Of a DNA stretch of 64,000 bases, positions 1-8,486 are shown piece by piece. Every line of letters starts with the position of its first letter. The stretch's first letter is position 1. This DNA comes from Bacillus_P idriensis_A. GTDB taxonomy: Bacteria > Bacillota > Bacilli > Bacillales > Bacillaceae. A program made the position numbers and the translations under genes. The DNA is taken from assembly GCF_050483325.1 (NCBI RefSeq), contig NZ_JBCMYF010000007.1:15810-79809 (forward strand), in the 5' to 3' direction. A model generated the notes under the pieces. It did not search any database. It was not told the DNA's origin and saw only the letters and a program-made list of their open reading frames with translations.

Positions 1-415
1 CATGCGTATCCATTGGTTCTTTAATAATGGAACCGAGTGTTTTCCTTGGATTCAGCGATGCAAATGGATCCTGAAACACCATCTGTATATTTTTCCGGAC
101 GGTTTTGCGGAGTTCACTTTCGGGTAAATGTGAGATATCCTGACCGTCAAAAATAATCTTGCCGCCGGTCGGTTCATACAATCGGATAATGGTTCTGCCG
201 GCTGTAGACTTTCCGCAGCCTGATTCTCCCACTATACCGATGGTTTCACCTTTTTTTACAGTTAAATTAATGCCGTCTACTGCTTTTACATGTCCGGCAG
301 TACGCTGCAGAAAACCTGATTTGATTGGAAAGTGCTTCTGAACATCTATCAGCTGAAGGATCGTTTCATCCTGTTTCAGCAGCGGTGATTTTACTTCTGC
401 ATCTACTACTTTCAT
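1..415 (-). CDS. appF: Oligopeptide ABC transporter ATP-binding protein AppF (partial)
   Basis: N-terminal 138 codons of an ABC ATPase; the gene runs off the left edge of the window. Translation shows a Walker A (GESGCGKST) and a Q-loop region (MVFQDPFASLNPR), both typical of the second ATPase (F subunit) of Opp/App/Dpp importers, which energises peptide uptake at the inner face of the membrane. The ATG overlaps the appD stop as ATGA, so the two ATPases are translationally coupled. Synteny with B. subtilis (yjaZ-appD-appF) favours App over Opp; the permease and binding-protein genes should lie just outside the window. The family is certain, the exact peptide substrate is not. Confidence 0.9.
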   Translation of the reverse strand, partial: MKVVDAEVKSPLLKQDETILQLIDVQKHFPIKSGFLQRTAGHVKAVDGINLTVKKGETIGIVGESGCGKSTAGRTIIRLYEPTGGKIIFDGQDISHLPESELRKTVRKNIQMVFQDPFASLNPRKTLGSIIKEPMDTH

Positions 416-1398
416 TGAACAGCGGCCTCCTCATCATCGTATAAAAAGCAGCGGACAGAGCGATGAGCTGATCTTTCCGTGAGTGCGGGAAGTGAGCTGA
501 AACATTTGTCAAATGCTTTCGGGCATCTCGGTGCAAATCTGCAGCCTGCCGGGAGATTATCAGGGGTAGGAACGTTCCCTGGAATTGAATTCAGCTTTTC
601 TATCTCTCCATCAATAGAAGGGATAGACTCCATTAATCCTTGTGTATATGGATGAAGCGGCTCATTGAACAAGTCATCCACAGAAGCTTCTTCTACTACC
701 TGACCGCAGTACATAACAACAACCCGCTCTGCAATTTCAGATACAACACCAAGATCATGAGTGATTAATAGAATGCTAGTGTCAAATTTTTGACTGACAT
801 CCTTCATCAAATCAAGAATTTGGGCCTGAATTGTTACATCCAGTGCTGTTGTAGGCTCGTCTGCTATCAGCAGTTTCGGATTGCAGCTCATGGCAATGGC
901 GATCATGACTCGCTGGCGCATACCGCCTGATAATCTATGGGGATAATCATTGATGATTTCATCAGCTCGGGAGAAACCTACTAATCTAAGTAATTCAATT
1001 GCTTTTTTTACAGCCTGATTTTTTGGAAGTTTTTGATGATACATCAGCACTTCTGTAATCTGATCGCCGATTGTCAGAACAGGATTTAAAGATGTCATTG
1101 GCTCCTGAAAGATCATCGATATATCATTTCCGCGGACTTTACACAAATCTTTTTCAGGTAACTTCACCAAATCTTTGCCGTTTAATAAGATCTCTCCATC
1201 AACAATTTTGCCGCCCGGGCTAGGAACAAGTCCCATAATCGATAAAGAAGTGATGCTTTTACCTGAACCAGATTCTCCTACTAATGCAACCGTCTCGCCT
1301 TTATGTATCTTTAAGTCAACACCGTCCACAGCCGGAACAGCCTGCTTCTTTTTGTAGAAATAGGTTTTTAGATTTTTCACTTCCAACAGTACTGACAA
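412..1398 (-). CDS. appD: Oligopeptide ABC transporter ATP-binding protein AppD
   Basis: 328 residues, the normal length for the D-type ATPase of a peptide importer. Visible motifs are Walker A (GESGSGKS, about residue 41), the signature LSGGMRQR (about 157), Walker B with LLIADEPTTALD (about 178), and the C-terminal oligopeptide HPY extension with the CRFAPRCPKAFDKC cysteine cluster (about 287-300) that is characteristic of this subfamily. It pairs with AppF to drive uptake of oligopeptides for nutrition and possibly signalling. It is the first gene of the app operon here, as in B. subtilis, and follows the yjaZ terminator after an AT-rich gap of about 200 bp that presumably holds its promoter. 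Confidence 0.9.
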   Translation of the reverse strand: MSVLLEVKNLKTYFYKKKQAVPAVDGVDLKIHKGETVALVGESGSGKSITSLSIMGLVPSPGGKIVDGEILLNGKDLVKLPEKDLCKVRGNDISMIFQEPMTSLNPVLTIGDQITEVLMYHQKLPKNQAVKKAIELLRLVGFSRADEIINDYPHRLSGGMRQRVMIAIAMSCNPKLLIADEPTTALDVTIQAQILDLMKDVSQKFDTSILLITHDLGVVSEIAERVVVMYCGQVVEEASVDDLFNEPLHPYTQGLMESIPSIDGEIEKLNSIPGNVPTPDNLPAGCRFAPRCPKAFDKCFSSLPALTERSAHRSVRCFLYDDEEAAVQ

Positions 1399-1599
1399 TA
1401 CCCTTCACCGCCCTATGATGTAAAAGATAAACCGCTCGAAAAACTTAATTTTATAAATCATCTTAACTTTCTTTATAAATAGAATAGTCAGAAAATATAT
1501 ATTTGTATAGTATTACAAAAGTTTTACAAAATCAAGCTAATTTTTAAAATAATGTAACTTTATATTAATAATACAATCAATAATAGGAAAAAATACCAA

Positions 1600-1622
1600 C
1601 AAAAAAACCCTTATTTGGGTTT
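1600..1622 (-). terminator. Intrinsic terminator overlapping the yjaZ stop
   Basis: On the minus strand AAACCC and GGGTTT pair across a six-base loop that contains the yjaZ TAA region, followed by a run of T. The stem is short (6 bp), so efficiency is uncertain. Confidence 0.6.
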
Positions 1623-2396
1623 AATGGATGACTTTTTCACTATTTCTTCTGAAGAAACAGAGAATAATTCTTTTATATTCGTTTTTGTCATCTCCATGTA
1701 ACATTTCACCATGTGATAACCTGCAGCATAGCCAAGCATTTTGGGATAAAAGCCGGTTCCAAACATCAGCTGGGAGAACTTGCGTGAATCTCTTGTGATA
1801 GTCTCATTAGGCTCTATAATTGTCTGATAAAATTTAGTCAATTGCTCATTTGAATAATATTTTGTCCATGAGCCCGTATATTCCGTACCCATCCGCTCAC
1901 GCACGGCATTCTCTGCGAGTCCTTCGAGAATCACAGCGTCAATCAATGTGTAGTCTTTTTCTTTTTTAGGATCTTTTGCAAGTCTGCAAACATGATGGTA
2001 CTCATGTGTAAGAATGGTCTGAATCTCTTTTTTGCTGTTATCCGATAGAAACAAAAAAAGTTTATCGTGAAAGGCAAGTCCTGATTTCCCGCCATATTCA
2101 TTTTTCATTTTCCGGTTCCCTGCATCTGCAGGCAAAATAAAAATCGGCACATCCGGTCCGTCCCACTCTTTTTTTAATGCAGCTTCATCCTTTTTTACAA
2201 ATTCCCAAACGCTGTTTTTCTTTAAATCTTCATACAGACTCTCACCAGTCGCCTCGCCTTTGAACATTCCAAATGAATGAAGATATTTGCTGATTTCCTC
2301 TGGATTGCTTTTATGAAAGTAAGGTTTTAGACGCTCGCAGATTTTAATATGATCTGCTGAGTGTTCAAGCCACTTACTTGTGTTGATGACAGTCAT
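1611..2396 (-). CDS. yjaZ: Putative Zn-metalloprotease YjaZ (DUF2268)
   Basis: 261 residues. A zinc-protease HExxH motif is present in THEYHHVCR (about residue 130), within a sequence resembling YjaZ/DUF2268 proteins, which are described as predicted Zn-dependent proteases. There is no signal peptide or membrane segment, so it is probably cytoplasmic. The start is supported by a very strong purine-rich ribosome site (GGAGGGAGGG) nine bases upstream. It lies between fabF and appD exactly as in B. subtilis. The substrate is unknown; calling it an active protease rests on the motif alone. Confidence 0.8.
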   Translation of the reverse strand: MTVINTSKWLEHSADHIKICERLKPYFHKSNPEEISKYLHSFGMFKGEATGESLYEDLKKNSVWEFVKKDEAALKKEWDGPDVPIFILPADAGNRKMKNEYGGKSGLAFHDKLFLFLSDNSKKEIQTILTHEYHHVCRLAKDPKKEKDYTLIDAVILEGLAENAVRERMGTEYTGSWTKYYSNEQLTKFYQTIIEPNETITRDSRKFSQLMFGTGFYPKMLGYAAGYHMVKCYMEMTKTNIKELFSVSSEEIVKKSSIKPK

Positions 2397-2559
2397 GGAA
2401 ACTTCCCTCCCTCCTGCCGTATCTTATGTAGGAGTGTTTGAGGAAGTGAAAGGATAGGCACCTGAACTAAGAAAAGTGCAGGCCCGCTCAGGGTATGGCA
2501 GATATGAAATCGCGAAAGTCCAGGCATGACTTTTCGTGATTTTTATTTCTTCAAACAAA

Positions 2560-2584
2560 AAAAGCCAGCTAAGCTGACTTTTCA
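2560..2584 (-). terminator. Terminator of fabH-fabF
   Basis: Minus strand AAGTCAGC-TTA-GCTGGCTT hairpin followed by seven T residues, starting just past the fabF stop codon. It closes the fabH-fabF operon. The 2397-2560 stretch beyond it holds the yjaZ ribosome site and nothing else recognised. Confidence 0.85.
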
Positions 2585-2587
2585 GTT

Positions 2588-3829
2588 TTACTGCTCGTAT
2601 TTCTTAAAGATAATCGTTGCGTTGTGTCCGCCAAATCCAAGTGAATTGCTTAGTGCCACATTCACTTCGGCTTTTCTTGCTTCATTTGGCACATAGTCAA
2701 GATCACACTCAGGATCTTTTTCGCTGTAATTAATCGTTGGAGGGATGATGCCTTCTTTAATTGCAAGAATCGAAAGAATCGCTTCAACTCCGCCCGCAGC
2801 ACCGAGCAAATGGCCTGTCATTGATTTCGTAGAAGAAACAGCAAGCTTATATGCATGCTCTCCGAATACTTCCTTGATGGCAAGCGTTTCAAACTTATCG
2901 TTGTAGGATGTGCTTGTTCCGTGTGCATTCACATAATCAACGTCTTCAGGTGAGAGTCCGCCGTTTTCCATCGCCATTCTCATCGCACGGACTCCGCCTT
3001 CGCCGCCTGGTGCTGGAGCTGTAATGTGATGAGCATCGCCTGTTGCTCCGTAGCCAACGATTTCTGCATAAATTTCTGCACCGCGGGCAAGTGCATGCTC
3101 AAGTTCTTCAAGGACTAAAATGCCTGCTCCTTCACCCATAACAAATCCATCGCGATTTGCATCAAATGGTCTGCTTGCTGTAGCAGGGTCCGGATTCGTA
3201 GACAAAGCTTTGCTTGCACAGAAGCCGGCAAATGCCATCCTTGTAATCGGCGCTTCAGTTCCTCCGGAAATCATAACATCTGCATCGCCCCGCTGAATGA
3301 CTTTAAAAGCATCCCCAATGGAGTTTGTGCCTGTTGCACATGCTGTCACTGTACAAGAATTAAAGCCTTTTGCGCCCAAAGCGATTGAAACCTGGCCTGC
3401 TGCCATATCAGGAATCATCATAGGGACGAAAAATGGGCTTACACGTCTTGCGCCTTTTGTAAGAAGTGTTTCAAACTGATTTTCAAACGTTTCCATACCG
3501 CCGATTCCAGACCCTATCCACACTCCTGTGCGGGGAGCGATTTCATCAGTAATTTCAAGGTTCGCATCGCGAACTGCCATAAATGATGCAGCAACCGCAT
3601 ACTGAGTGAAGCGGTCCATTTTTCTTGCTTCCTTTTTATCCATGAATGTCTCAACATCAAAATCTTTTATTTCAGCAGCTACCTTCGCCGGATAATCATT
3701 TGAATCAATGCGGGTCAGCGGTCCGACGCCGGACTTTCCATTTACCGCACTTTCCCATGTTGATGCAACATCATTTCCAATTGGAGTAATTGCTCCCATA
3801 CCCGTAATGACAACTCGCCTTTTGCTCAT
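2588..3829 (-). CDS. fabF: Beta-ketoacyl-ACP synthase II FabF
   Basis: 413 residues, full length for the condensing enzyme that extends acyl-ACP with malonyl-ACP in each cycle of type II fatty acid synthesis. The thiolase-fold catalytic triad is visible: Cys164 in VTACATGTNS, His in VNAHGTST (about 304) and His in the KSMTGHLLGAAG segment (about 340). An AAAGGTATGG ribosome site precedes the ATG. It follows fabH by 37 bp and the two form an operon under the FapR-type promoter upstream of fabH. FabF is the target of cerulenin and platensimycin and, in B. subtilis, sets temperature-dependent chain length; those points are family knowledge. Confidence 0.97.
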   Translation of the reverse strand: MSKRRVVITGMGAITPIGNDVASTWESAVNGKSGVGPLTRIDSNDYPAKVAAEIKDFDVETFMDKKEARKMDRFTQYAVAASFMAVRDANLEITDEIAPRTGVWIGSGIGGMETFENQFETLLTKGARRVSPFFVPMMIPDMAAGQVSIALGAKGFNSCTVTACATGTNSIGDAFKVIQRGDADVMISGGTEAPITRMAFAGFCASKALSTNPDPATASRPFDANRDGFVMGEGAGILVLEELEHALARGAEIYAEIVGYGATGDAHHITAPAPGGEGGVRAMRMAMENGGLSPEDVDYVNAHGTSTSYNDKFETLAIKEVFGEHAYKLAVSSTKSMTGHLLGAAGGVEAILSILAIKEGIIPPTINYSEKDPECDLDYVPNEARKAEVNVALSNSLGFGGHNATIIFKKYEQ

Positions 3830-3866
3830 TTATAAACACCATACCTTTCACTCGCTGTAATATTTA

Positions 3867-4799
3867 TTATCTGCCCCATCTCATGGCAATGGCTCCCCAG
3901 GTTAAACCTCCGCCAAAACCAACCATTACAAGGACGTCTCCGTCTTTTATTGTTCCTGCTTCGATTTCTTCTACAAGTGAAATCGGAATCGATGCCGCAG
4001 AAGTATTGCCATATTTGTGAACCGTTTTTGACATTTTTTCCACCGGCAGCTCTAAACGTTCTCTGGCTGCTTCCATGATCCGGATGTTGGCCTGATGTGG
4101 AATCAAGTAATCAACATCTTCCTTTTTCAATCCTGCCTTCTCAATCACATTTACGCTCGACTCACCCATTTGTCTGACAGCAAATTTAAAGACTTCACGG
4201 CCATTCATTATTAGCTTTTCACTTTGATACAAATGCTTTCCGCCAGAACCGTCCGAACCAAGTTCAAACGCAAGGAATCCTTTTCCAGCTGTAACTGAAC
4301 TGACAACTGCCGCACCAGCTCCGTCTCCAAAGAGAACAGCTGTATTCCGGTCATCCCAGTCAGTGATTTTTGAAAGTTTTTCTACACCTACAACTAGAAC
4401 ATTTTTATAAGCGCCTGTTTCAATAAATTGCTGCGCTGTAATCAATCCGTACATGAAGCCTGCACATGCAGCACTCAAATCCATGGCAGCTACTTTCTTT
4501 GCACCCAGTTTCTCCTGAAGCATACAAGCTACAGATGGGAAAGGCTGATCAGGGGTGACCGTTGCGACCAGAATCATATCTATATCTTCAACAGTCAGAC
4601 CTGCATTTTCAATCGCTTTTTCGGCGGCATAATAAGCCATATCTGAAGTATCTGTTTCGTCATCTGCAAGTCTTCGCTCTTCAATCCCAGTCCGTGTGCG
4701 TATCCATTCATCTGACGTATCCATTATTTTCTCCAAATCCGCATTTGTTACAACACGTTCTGGATTATACCGTCCGATTCCAATAATCCCTGCACTCAT
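3867..4799 (-). CDS. fabH: Beta-ketoacyl-ACP synthase III FabH (FabHA type)
   Basis: 310 residues, the usual length. FabH starts fatty-acid synthesis by condensing acetyl- or branched acyl-CoA with malonyl-ACP. The active-site Cys112 lies in LSAACAGFMYG, the His in IPHQANIRIME (about 237) and the Asn in KYGNTSAASIP (about 268). The ATG has an AAGGAG site at proper distance. Bacillus enzymes of this type prefer branched-chain primers made from branched amino acids. The B. subtilis positional homologue is fabHA; a second paralogue may exist elsewhere. Transcription begins at a promoter overlapped by a FapR-like palindrome. Confidence 0.97.
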   Translation of the reverse strand: MSAGIIGIGRYNPERVVTNADLEKIMDTSDEWIRTRTGIEERRLADDETDTSDMAYYAAEKAIENAGLTVEDIDMILVATVTPDQPFPSVACMLQEKLGAKKVAAMDLSAACAGFMYGLITAQQFIETGAYKNVLVVGVEKLSKITDWDDRNTAVLFGDGAGAAVVSSVTAGKGFLAFELGSDGSGGKHLYQSEKLIMNGREVFKFAVRQMGESSVNVIEKAGLKKEDVDYLIPHQANIRIMEAARERLELPVEKMSKTVHKYGNTSAASIPISLVEEIEAGTIKDGDVLVMVGFGGGLTWGAIAMRWGR

Positions 4800-4836
4800 A
4801 TACGCAGCTCCTTTTATCCTATATTTAGAATCAATT

Positions 4837-4882
4837 ATTATTACCTGGTACTAATTTTATCCTATCTTTTTTAAAATTTCAA
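4837..4882 (-). promoter_or_regulatory. fabH promoter with FapR-type operator
   Basis: On the minus strand TTGAAA (4882-4877) and TAAAAT (4859-4854) are separated by 17 bp, a good sigma-A promoter. The imperfect palindrome ATTAGTACCAGGTAATAAT (4855-4837) begins within the -10 and covers the likely start site. It closely resembles the known FapR operator (inverted TTAGTACC halves), which represses fab genes and is released by malonyl-CoA. Confidence 0.8.
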
Positions 4883-4962
4883 TCAAAAATCTGTGCAAAT
4901 GCCCCGTACAAGTTATAAAAGAAAACATACAGTACTAATAAAGAAGGTTAAGCGAGGTGTTT

Positions 4963-5223
4963 ATGGTGAGCGAAAAAAGACAATATGAAGAGTCCGGAGA
5001 TTTCTTCTCATCCTTCATGTTTGGTGATAAAAGAGAGCGTAGCACAGAGCAGAAGGAAGCTGAAAGAGACCCCGCTCCAGATGAGCAGGAACCTCAGTCA
5101 GAGACAGATTTATTTCAGCTTCTCATGCAGATTGATACGATTATGGACTCTTTAAAAGAATTAAAGCCAGTCGTAAAAGAGTTTTCTCCGATTTTGGACT
5201 ATTTCAAACAAAAATTAAAATAA
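4963..5223 (+). CDS. yjzB: Conserved small protein YjzB-like
   Basis: About 86 residues, divergent from fabH and convergent with comZ, the position of yjzB in B. subtilis. The protein is highly charged at the N-terminal half (acidic and basic residues alternating), then has a helix-prone C-terminal half (LFQLLMQIDTIMDSLKELKPVVKEF) that could form an amphipathic or coiled-coil helix. No signal peptide, membrane segment or catalytic motif is seen. I chose ATG 4963 because a GAGG lies five bases upstream; GTG 4966 is an alternative. Its function is unknown and assignment to YjzB is by synteny only. Confidence 0.65.
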   Translation: MVSEKRQYEESGDFFSSFMFGDKRERSTEQKEAERDPAPDEQEPQSETDLFQLLMQIDTIMDSLKELKPVVKEFSPILDYFKQKLK

Positions 5224-5294
5224 ACTGGAGTTCGATGTGACGATATTCTGTTTATGAGTGCCGGTCAAGAGGGATCAATCCGCGAGTTGTCTTT

Positions 5295-5332
5295 TAAAAA
5301 AATCCACAGGTTCATATACACTGTGGATTTTT
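5295..5332. terminator. Bidirectional terminator between yjzB and comZ
   Basis: AAATCCACAG and CTGTGGATTT arms flank a loop of about 12 bases, with a T-run on both strands (as A upstream on plus). It serves the convergent yjzB and comZ transcripts. The 5224-5295 spacer shows nothing else. Confidence 0.85.
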
Positions 5333-5337
5333 CATAT

Positions 5338-5523
5338 TTATTTACCTGCCTCATTTTTTCCTAATTCATAAGCATCATTCATAACTTTTGTGAGAAGTTC
5401 CATCATAGGCTGAAGATGATCAGCGGTAATTTCTATGCCTGCTTCATCAAGCTTAGCTTTTGCTTCTGGAAGATATTTCATGGCGATTTGCATAAATTCT
5501 AACGTTTTTGTTTCATGACTCAT
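5338..5523 (-). CDS. comZ: Competence regulator ComZ
   Basis: 61 residues. The sequence LEFMQIAMKYLPEAKAKLDEAGIEI matches the character of ComZ, a small protein reported in B. subtilis to repress the late competence operon comG. The ATG at 5523 has an AAGGGG site seven bases upstream, so a longer version that would begin inside the end of med is unlikely. It follows med by 14 bp and is co-transcribed with it, as in B. subtilis. There is no DNA-binding motif that I can recognise. Confidence 0.85.
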   Translation of the reverse strand: MSHETKTLEFMQIAMKYLPEAKAKLDEAGIEITADHLQPMMELLTKVMNDAYELGKNEAGK

Positions 5524-5537
5524 ATGTATTCCCCTTT

Positions 5538-6488
5538 TCATAGTTGATTAGGCAGTTTATCTGTCTGCCTGTATGTTTCAATATGTTCCCTCATTTTGTT
5601 CTGAAAAGCTTTGTCCACACTCGGACTGTATTTGCCGAGTTCAATGACATCGTCCTGAAAATCAAAATACAGATTTCCGCTTTCGAGCTCACCAACTGAA
5701 TATTTTTCGGCTACAAGCTCATATAAACGGTCTACATGCTGAATGGTGCTTGTGAGGACAGTTGTTTCGCCAAGATCTGACTGATCGGAAACGAAGCCAA
5801 TTGCATACAGGCCATTTTCTTTTATGCGTTCAATGACAGGTACATTATACCCATCGCCTGCAGGATATACAACATCTATGCCATCAGCAATCAATTCATC
5901 TGTATAATTAAGGGCGGTTTTTACATCATCCCAGCTTTGAACATATCGGATATCTACTTCGACATCAGGGTTCTGATAGTTCGCACCTTCATAAAAGCCA
6001 TCAATTTCAGGCTGCCATTCATATGCTGCCAAGATCCCGACTTTATTTGTCTTTGTCATTTCGCCGGCAATCATTCCCCCGAAAAAACCCATGGCATTTG
6101 AGTCAAAGTTAAGGCTTGTCATATTGTCTCCATCAGCCTCTCCATTAAAGAAAACAAAGTGAATATCTTCATATTCTTCATTCAATTCTTCAAAGTACAC
6201 TTCATATTCGCTGCCGTGGCCGAAAATTAGATTAACGCCTTTTCCCGACAGCTCTTTTACTGCTTCTCTGACTACTTCCTGATTATTCATGCCTTCTTTA
6301 TAAAAAACATCAACACCGTACCGTGATTGTATTTTCAATAATCCTTTATATCCCTTTGTGCCCCATACTTGATCACTGATTGTATCCGGGACAAGCAAAC
6401 CCACTTTTTCAAGTTCGTTCTGCCTGGGTTGTCCGCATCCTGTCAGAAAAAAAAGGCACATGGCAAAAAGAATACTTTTCTTCAGCAT
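5538..6488 (-). CDS. med: Transcriptional activator/lipoprotein Med (BMP family)
   Basis: 316 residues from ATG 6488, with an N-terminal hydrophobic stretch and lipobox LTGC (Cys about 17), so it is expected to be a surface lipoprotein with a periplasmic-binding-protein fold of the basic membrane protein (BMP/PnrA) family. Homology to B. subtilis Med is strong (VPDTISDQVWGTKGYKGLLKIQS; VVYPAGDGYNVPVIE). Med raises comK expression in B. subtilis by an unresolved mechanism. AAAGGAG lies nine bases before ATG 6488. An alternative TTG at 6515 has an even better AGGAGG and would add nine residues; an ATG at 6520 in another frame opens a five-codon leader. Which start is used affects signal-peptide length only. 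Confidence 0.88.
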   Translation of the reverse strand: MLKKSILFAMCLFFLTGCGQPRQNELEKVGLLVPDTISDQVWGTKGYKGLLKIQSRYGVDVFYKEGMNNQEVVREAVKELSGKGVNLIFGHGSEYEVYFEELNEEYEDIHFVFFNGEADGDNMTSLNFDSNAMGFFGGMIAGEMTKTNKVGILAAYEWQPEIDGFYEGANYQNPDVEVDIRYVQSWDDVKTALNYTDELIADGIDVVYPAGDGYNVPVIERIKENGLYAIGFVSDQSDLGETTVLTSTIQHVDRLYELVAEKYSVGELESGNLYFDFQDDVIELGKYSPSVDKAFQNKMREHIETYRQTDKLPNQL

Positions 6489-6607
6489 TCCAAGCAGCTC
6501 CTTTAGCTTGTGCAAGTCATGATTCCTCCTATATTTTAGACTGTAACCATTTCATCGCACAAGGATATATTTCCCAATAACGAATAAAACTTGTATTTTA
6601 TCTAAAA

Positions 6608-7462
6608 TTATTGGTAAATATACAGGTTTTGCTTGATCCATTCTGTTTGAATCTGTATGCCTCTTTCTAGAGAAACACTAGCTTCAACTTGACATATGAT
6701 ATCCTTCGATAACTTATAAGAAAGATTTCGATCTGCTTTTTCTGAAAATAATTGAGCGATTTTGCTCCACTGCCCTTCCTTCATAGACGAGAGATGAACA
6801 ACAGATTCTTTATAAGGATGCGCCTCTGCAATTTCCAATAGCGTGCTTACGGCATCATCAATAAAGAGGATATCTCTTTTTTCTTCTTTTGCTTCAATCT
6901 CAGATTTTTTTCCAGTCAAGTCTGAAATAATGGATTGATGAATAAAGCTTGTTTCAGGCTGCCACGGACCAAAAAGACCGGGAAATCTTACAATTTTATA
7001 CAAATTTGATTCACCAAAAAGCTCACGGATCTCTGACTCCTGCTGCAGATGGGCCTTGCCGTTTTCTGTTGCAGGATGGGGAACCGTATCCTTTTCAATT
7101 TTCTCTTGGGTTTCATTGAAAACTTCAGCAGATGATATAAGAATAAATGGTATTTTTCGCTTAATGGATAAATCTGCACAATCCCTTAATAATGTTGAAT
7201 CGTGCCTATTCTGCTTATCAGTGGGATCCTGGATGCAATAAAAAATCACATCATTTTCTTTCGCTTCTTTGATTGAAGAGATAGTTTCAAACAAAGCGTT
7301 TCTGCCGATCAGCATCATTTTTTCATCCGCAATTTTTTGTTCCTGATCATCTTTATAAGTATTCATATATCCGTCAACCCCGATGCCATCTTCAAGCAGG
7401 CGGCTGCATAGAGCAAAACCGACAAATTGCCCAAAACCTGCGATCAATGCTTTTCTCATCAT
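6608..7462 (-). CDS. yjaV: NAD-dependent epimerase/dehydratase-like protein YjaV
   Basis: 284 residues with an extended-SDR look: N-terminal Rossmann glycine pattern (GFGQFVGF, about residue 9), ISSAEVF around 111 and RFPGLFGPWQP around 162, a segment that in sugar-nucleotide epimerases and RmlD-type reductases lines the substrate site, then DILFIDDAVSTLLEIA. The canonical YxxxK catalytic pair is not obvious, so activity is uncertain. AAGGAGG precedes tandem ATG codons (7462 or 7459). It is upstream of med, as yjaV is in B. subtilis. The physiological role is not known. Confidence 0.7.
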   Translation of the reverse strand: MMRKALIAGFGQFVGFALCSRLLEDGIGVDGYMNTYKDDQEQKIADEKMMLIGRNALFETISSIKEAKENDVIFYCIQDPTDKQNRHDSTLLRDCADLSIKRKIPFILISSAEVFNETQEKIEKDTVPHPATENGKAHLQQESEIRELFGESNLYKIVRFPGLFGPWQPETSFIHQSIISDLTGKKSEIEAKEEKRDILFIDDAVSTLLEIAEAHPYKESVVHLSSMKEGQWSKIAQLFSEKADRNLSYKLSKDIICQVEASVSLERGIQIQTEWIKQNLYIYQ

Positions 7463-7512
7463 CTATTTCCTCCTTTTGGGAAGCGTTATAGTATGGTATG
7501 CAGCATTTGAAC

Positions 7513-7550
7513 ACAAAAGAATCGTCCTATATACCATCAGGACGATTCCG
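7513..7550 (-). terminator. Hairpin after yjaU
   Basis: Perfect 10-bp arms GAATCGTCCT and AGGACGATTC with a 10-base loop just past the yjaU stop, followed on the minus strand by a weak TTTT tract. It is a plausible terminator or partial attenuator before yjaV. Confidence 0.65.
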
Positions 7551-7551
7551 C

Positions 7552-8286
7552 TTATAAAATTTTTTCATTTTCTTTGAAGAATTTCACTACGGAATGATTC
7601 AGTCTGTATTGATTGTCTGCAAGATGAAAGGTTAAGTCGATAGGGGAGCCTTCTTTGTTTCTGAAGTCTTCGTAGATTTTACTGTGATCCTGGTAAGGGT
7701 AAGTAATGCTGTTCATTCTCTGCCATATATGAACAGGTGTGGCAGTGCGGTCAAAACTTGATTGAAAATAGTGGTCTTTTACTTTCTTTGAATCCATTTC
7801 ATATGCCTGCGCAATTTCTTTTGTCAGCCTTTTATAAAAAAACATGTTTTCTCTTTCTTTTTCAAGGTGGGCTTGAAGGTTCAGGCATGGATTAAACATT
7901 GCGACAGAGCGGATTTTTTCATTAGAAAGCTTCATAAAATCTTTTGCAATCAGCGCCCCCATTCCTTCACAAAGAATATGAACCCGCTCATTCAGAATTT
8001 CTTTTTTCATGATTATATGATAAATCTTCTGTGCAAGACTCAGTGCTTTAGGACTTCCCCAGTTTGCACCATAAAGGTTAGAAGTAAAAACGGTATAACC
8101 TGCATCAAGCAAGATTGACATCAGCTGGTTTCTGCCGTAATGCTGCTGCCAAAAGCTCGTTTCGCAATCGACGAAATGTGTTTTGTCACCAAAGATAAAG
8201 ACACCGAATCCATTTGGTTTATAAGGGTAATGGATAATGTTCCATTCTGATTCAAGCTGAAATAAACGCTTTGTAATTCCCATCAT
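7552..8286 (-). CDS. yjaU: Alpha/beta hydrolase-like protein YjaU
   Basis: 244 residues from ATG 8286 (AAAGGTGG upstream); a longer reading from 8319 lacks a ribosome site. The segment CEGMGALIAKDFMKL resembles a nucleophile elbow, but with Met-Gly in place of the usual Gly-x-Ser-x-Gly serine, so the canonical nucleophile appears to be missing. HILCEGMG-type elbows and the preceding FTSNLYGANWG suggest an alpha/beta-hydrolase fold. In B. subtilis yjaU sits in the same place and is annotated as a putative hydrolase. It is divergent from yjzD. Substrate unknown; it may be a non-catalytic hydrolase relative. Confidence 0.68.
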   Translation of the reverse strand: MMGITKRLFQLESEWNIIHYPYKPNGFGVFIFGDKTHFVDCETSFWQQHYGRNQLMSILLDAGYTVFTSNLYGANWGSPKALSLAQKIYHIIMKKEILNERVHILCEGMGALIAKDFMKLSNEKIRSVAMFNPCLNLQAHLEKERENMFFYKRLTKEIAQAYEMDSKKVKDHYFQSSFDRTATPVHIWQRMNSITYPYQDHSKIYEDFRNKEGSPIDLTFHLADNQYRLNHSVVKFFKENEKIL

Positions 8287-8486
8287 TTGCCCACCACCTT
8301 TCTTTCGTACTTTGAGCACTTTATATAAGATATGTTCGTTCTTGTGAAAGCGAATGGATATTCGCCTAATTAGTCAGTAATGAACGTTCATGAAATAGTC
8401 AACTTTCAGTGTAAATAAAGCTTTTATTCCACAATCTATGTATGATAATATGGACATAGAATTGTTTGAAGAATGAGGTGAACAGA

